This document shows, in pieces, positions 61,499-64,000 of a DNA stretch of 64,000 nucleotides; the stretch's first letter is position 1, and each line of letters begins with the position of its first letter. The notes under the pieces were generated by a model. That model saw nothing but the letters and a program-made list of their open reading frames with translations. It ran no database searches and was not told the DNA's origin. Made by a program: the position numbers and the translations under genes. This DNA comes from Rhizobium sp. Leaf453 (GTDB lineage Bacteria > Pseudomonadota > Alphaproteobacteria > Rhizobiales > Rhizobiaceae): NCBI RefSeq assembly GCF_001425605.1, contig NZ_LMRG01000026.1, positions 124,001 to 188,000 on the forward strand, given 5' to 3'.

Positions 61499-63352
61499 GT
61501 GGCAGAAGACAGGAAGGCCGAGGGCCAGACCGGCGGCAGCACGGATGGTTTTCCCGGTTTCGACCCGAAATCCGTCGAGCCCTATATCGTCAAGGACCCG
61601 GAAGCCCTCACAGTCAATCTCGCGCGCACACTTGAACAGATCGGCAAGGCCGCCTCAGCTTGGCTCGCTCCGCGCGAAAGTGGTGAAAAGACCGACATGG
61701 TCGCCACGCCGGCCGTCGACATGGTCAAGACGCTCTCTAAAGTTTCCGAATACTGGCTATCCGATCCGCGCCGCACGCTGGAAGCGCAAACCCATCTGAT
61801 GGGCAGCTTCTTTGCCATGTGGACGCGCACGATGCAGCGGATGAGCGGCGAGACCGTCAGCGACCCCGCCGAGGTGCCGCGTAACGACAAACGCTTCTCC
61901 GACGCAGACTGGATCGCAAACCCCTTCTTCGATTTCCTGCGGCAGGCCTATTTCATCACATCGAACTGGGCGGACCGGATGGTCAATGAGGCGCAAGGGC
62001 TTGATGAGCATACTAAACACAAGGCTGCATTTTACGTTCGCCAGATTTCCAGCGCGCTGTCTCCCGCCAATTTCGTCACGACAAACCCGCAACTCTATCG
62101 TGAGACAGTCGCCAGCAGCGGCGCCAATCTGGTCAAGGGCATGCAGATGCTGGCCGAGGATATTGCCGCCGGCAAGGGCGACCTGAAACTGCGCCAGACG
62201 GATACGAGCAAGTTCGCCGTCGGCGAAAACATCGCCGTCACGCCCGGCAAGGTGATCGGCCAGAGCGATGTCTGCCAGATCCTGCAATACGATGCCTCGA
62301 CGGAGACCGTTCTGAAGCGGCCTCTGCTGATCTGCCCGCCCTGGATCAACAAGTTCTACGTACTCGACCTCAACCCGCAAAAATCCTTCATCAAATGGTG
62401 CGTCGATCAGGGGCATACCGTTTTCGTCATCTCCTGGGTCAATCCGGACGAACGCCACGCGGCCAAGGATTGGGAATCCTATGCCCGTGAAGGCATCGGT
62501 TACGCGCTCGATATCATCAAGCAGGCGACCGGCGAGGAAGAAGTCAACGCGATAGGCTATTGCGTCGGCGGAACGCTGCTGGCCGCAACGCTCGCCCTGC
62601 ATGCGCAAGAAGGCGACCGCCGCATTAGCTCAGCGACGCTATTCACCACACAGGTGGATTTTACTCATGCCGGCGATCTCAAGGTTTTCGCGGATGAGGA
62701 TCAGATTGCCCAGATCGAAGAGGGAATGAAGGAGACCGGTTATCTCGACGGCTCGAAGATGGCCATGGCCTTCAACATGCTGCGTGCTTCCGAGCTCATC
62801 TGGCCCTATTTCGTCAATAACTACCTGAAGGGTCAGGAGCCGTCGGCCTTCGACCTGCTCTACTGGAACTCCGATTCCACCCGCATGCCGGCGGCGAACC
62901 ATTCCTTCTACCTGCGCAACTGCTATCTCGAAAACAACCTGACCAAGGGCAAGATGGTGCTCGCGGGCAAGCAAATCTCGCTCGGCGACGTCACCATCCC
63001 GATCTACAATCTCGCGACCAGGGAAGATCACATCGCGCCTGCGAAATCGGTGTTCGTCGGCAGTACGTTCTTCAGCGGCAACGTAACCTATGTCATGGCC
63101 GGGTCGGGACATATTGCCGGTGTCGTCAACCCCCCGGACAGGGGAAAATACCAGTTCTGGACCGGCGGACCGGTCGAGGGAACATTCGAGGATTGGGTCG
63201 AAGGTGCCAAGGAAACGCCTGGCTCCTGGTGGCCCCACTGGCAGGCCTGGATCGAGACGCTCGATGGCGAACGCGTGCCGGCGCGCAAGACCGGCGGCAA
63301 GCTCAATTCGCTGGAAGAGGCGCCGGGCTCCTATGTCCGCGCGCGCGCCTGA
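61499..63352 (+). CDS. phaC: class I poly(3-hydroxyalkanoate) synthase PhaC
   Basis: 617 residues from a GTG at 61499 with GGAGG upstream; a much longer upstream frame is not used because it lacks similarity. The alpha/beta-hydrolase core has the lipase-like box AIGYCVGGTLL with catalytic Cys, and GSGHIAGVVNPP holds the catalytic His. Class I synthases form PHB granules. It is divergent from the small lipoprotein and precedes sfsA. Confidence 0.96.
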   Translation: MAEDRKAEGQTGGSTDGFPGFDPKSVEPYIVKDPEALTVNLARTLEQIGKAASAWLAPRESGEKTDMVATPAVDMVKTLSKVSEYWLSDPRRTLEAQTHLMGSFFAMWTRTMQRMSGETVSDPAEVPRNDKRFSDADWIANPFFDFLRQAYFITSNWADRMVNEAQGLDEHTKHKAAFYVRQISSALSPANFVTTNPQLYRETVASSGANLVKGMQMLAEDIAAGKGDLKLRQTDTSKFAVGENIAVTPGKVIGQSDVCQILQYDASTETVLKRPLLICPPWINKFYVLDLNPQKSFIKWCVDQGHTVFVISWVNPDERHAAKDWESYAREGIGYALDIIKQATGEEEVNAIGYCVGGTLLAATLALHAQEGDRRISSATLFTTQVDFTHAGDLKVFADEDQIAQIEEGMKETGYLDGSKMAMAFNMLRASELIWPYFVNNYLKGQEPSAFDLLYWNSDSTRMPAANHSFYLRNCYLENNLTKGKMVLAGKQISLGDVTIPIYNLATREDHIAPAKSVFVGSTFFSGNVTYVMAGSGHIAGVVNPPDRGKYQFWTGGPVEGTFEDWVEGAKETPGSWWPHWQAWIETLDGERVPARKTGGKLNSLEEAPGSYVRARA

Positions 63353-63376
63353 TCGTTCGCCGGACAATCACCGCCC

Positions 63377-64000
63377 ATGATCTTCGACAGGCCGCTCGTG
63401 CCCGCCGTTCTCGTCCAGCGCTACAAGCGCTTCCTGTTCGATGCCGTTCTTCAGAACGGTAGCGCGATTACAGGGTTTTGTCCCAATACCGGATCGATGC
63501 GTGGCTTGACGGCACCGGGCTCCAGGATTTGGCTGTCCGAGCACGATAGCCCGACGCGAAAATATCCACATATGCTGGAAATGGTGGAGGTTGGTGGCAC
63601 GGTCGTGGGCGTCAATACCGGCCTGCCCAACAGGCTGGCGGAGGAAGCCATTCTGGCCGGACAGGTATCGAATCTTCATCTTTACGCGACACTGCGGCGC
63701 GAGCAGAAATACGGCCGCAACTCACGCATCGACATGCTGTTGACCGATCCTGATCGCAAGCGCGCCTATGTCGAGGTGAAGAACGTTCACTTCAGCCGAA
63801 CACTTGGCCTTGGCGAATTTCCCGACAGCCCGACCGTTCGGGGTGCAAAGCATCTCGAGGAATTGGGCGACATGGTCGAGGCCGGCCATCGCGGCATCAT
63901 GATTTACCTGATCCAGCGCGATGATTGTTCGACATTCCGCGTCTGCGACGACCTCGACCCAGCCTACGCGCAGGCGTTCGAGCGGGCCAGACAGCGCGGC
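63377..64000 (+). CDS. sfsA: SfsA family protein (3' end outside window)
   Basis: An open frame from the ATG at 63377 continues to the window edge (208 codons). The SfsA pattern is clear: [41 protein letters not shown] and [14 protein letters not shown]. SfsA has a nuclease-like fold with DNA-binding reports in E. coli. The gap to phaC is 24 nt. Confidence 0.93.
   Translation, partial: MIFDRPLVPAVLVQRYKRFLFDAVLQNGSAITGFCPNTGSMRGLTAPGSRIWLSEHDSPTRKYPHMLEMVEVGGTVVGVNTGLPNRLAEEAILAGQVSNLHLYATLRREQKYGRNSRIDMLLTDPDRKRAYVEVKNVHFSRTLGLGEFPDSPTVRGAKHLEELGDMVEAGHRGIMIYLIQRDDCSTFRVCDDLDPAYAQAFERARQRG

Overview
The window is GC-rich alphaproteobacterial DNA, most likely from a Rhizobiaceae member (Rhizobium/Agrobacterium/Neorhizobium type). 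Supporting markers are a phosphatidylcholine synthase, a two-domain cold-shock protein, a class I PHA synthase, REP/RIME-like palindromes in intergenic spaces, and rhizobial-style tRNA promoters. The genus is inferred from gene content only.

About 1-30.6 kb is accessory DNA. It opens with a cyclase fused to a YHS metal-binding domain, then a probable defence pair (a frameshifted DUF4238 gene and an Abi_C protein). A large copper-handling island follows (2.6-21 kb): two P1B-type copper ATPases, a CueR/HmrR regulator, cytochrome c', DUF2933 and SRPBCC proteins, a cysteine-rich four-helix copper storage protein, a DUF305 protein, a TolC-type lipoprotein, a multicopper oxidase, a cupredoxin, a CusF-like chaperone, three small CC-motif exported proteins and a second membrane cyclase. 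Two CueR-type operator/promoters and one perfect FNR/FixK box are visible.

Next comes a mobile region. It holds an AT-rich leader, a tightly overlapping four-gene recombinase operon (three tyrosine-recombinase-like proteins plus a small coiled-coil protein), a decayed IS3-family element with a small internal inversion, a low-GC SIR2-like gene, and a DUF559 nuclease-like gene sitting among three composite palindromic repeats.

From about 31 kb the window looks like ordinary chromosome. There is a CorC/HlyC protein; a GntR regulator with a ytfQ-ytfR-ytfT-yjfF galactofuranose-type ABC operon; a BMP-type (nucleoside) ABC operon; quinone reductase; Pcs; a UbiH-family hydroxylase; an AEC transporter; CcdA; and tRNA-Lys. 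An IS481 remnant lies beside an orphan ABC-2 permease. A GlxA-type regulator, a possible small RNA, an MgtC-family protein, tRNA-Arg, an NDUFS4-like complex I subunit, tRNA-Pro, a DUF192/cold-shock pair, GloA and an M15-type lipoprotein follow. Then come duplicated tRNA-Glu genes, RecJ, homoserine dehydrogenase, an AlaC/DapL-type aminotransferase, a small lipoprotein, PhaC and the start of SfsA.

The most unusual observations are the second tRNA-Glu copy with a UUU (Lys) anticodon behind an intact promoter, the four-gene recombinase module with nearby defence-like genes, the palindrome-bounded DUF559 gene, and a likely + strand small RNA at about 50.4-50.5 kb.
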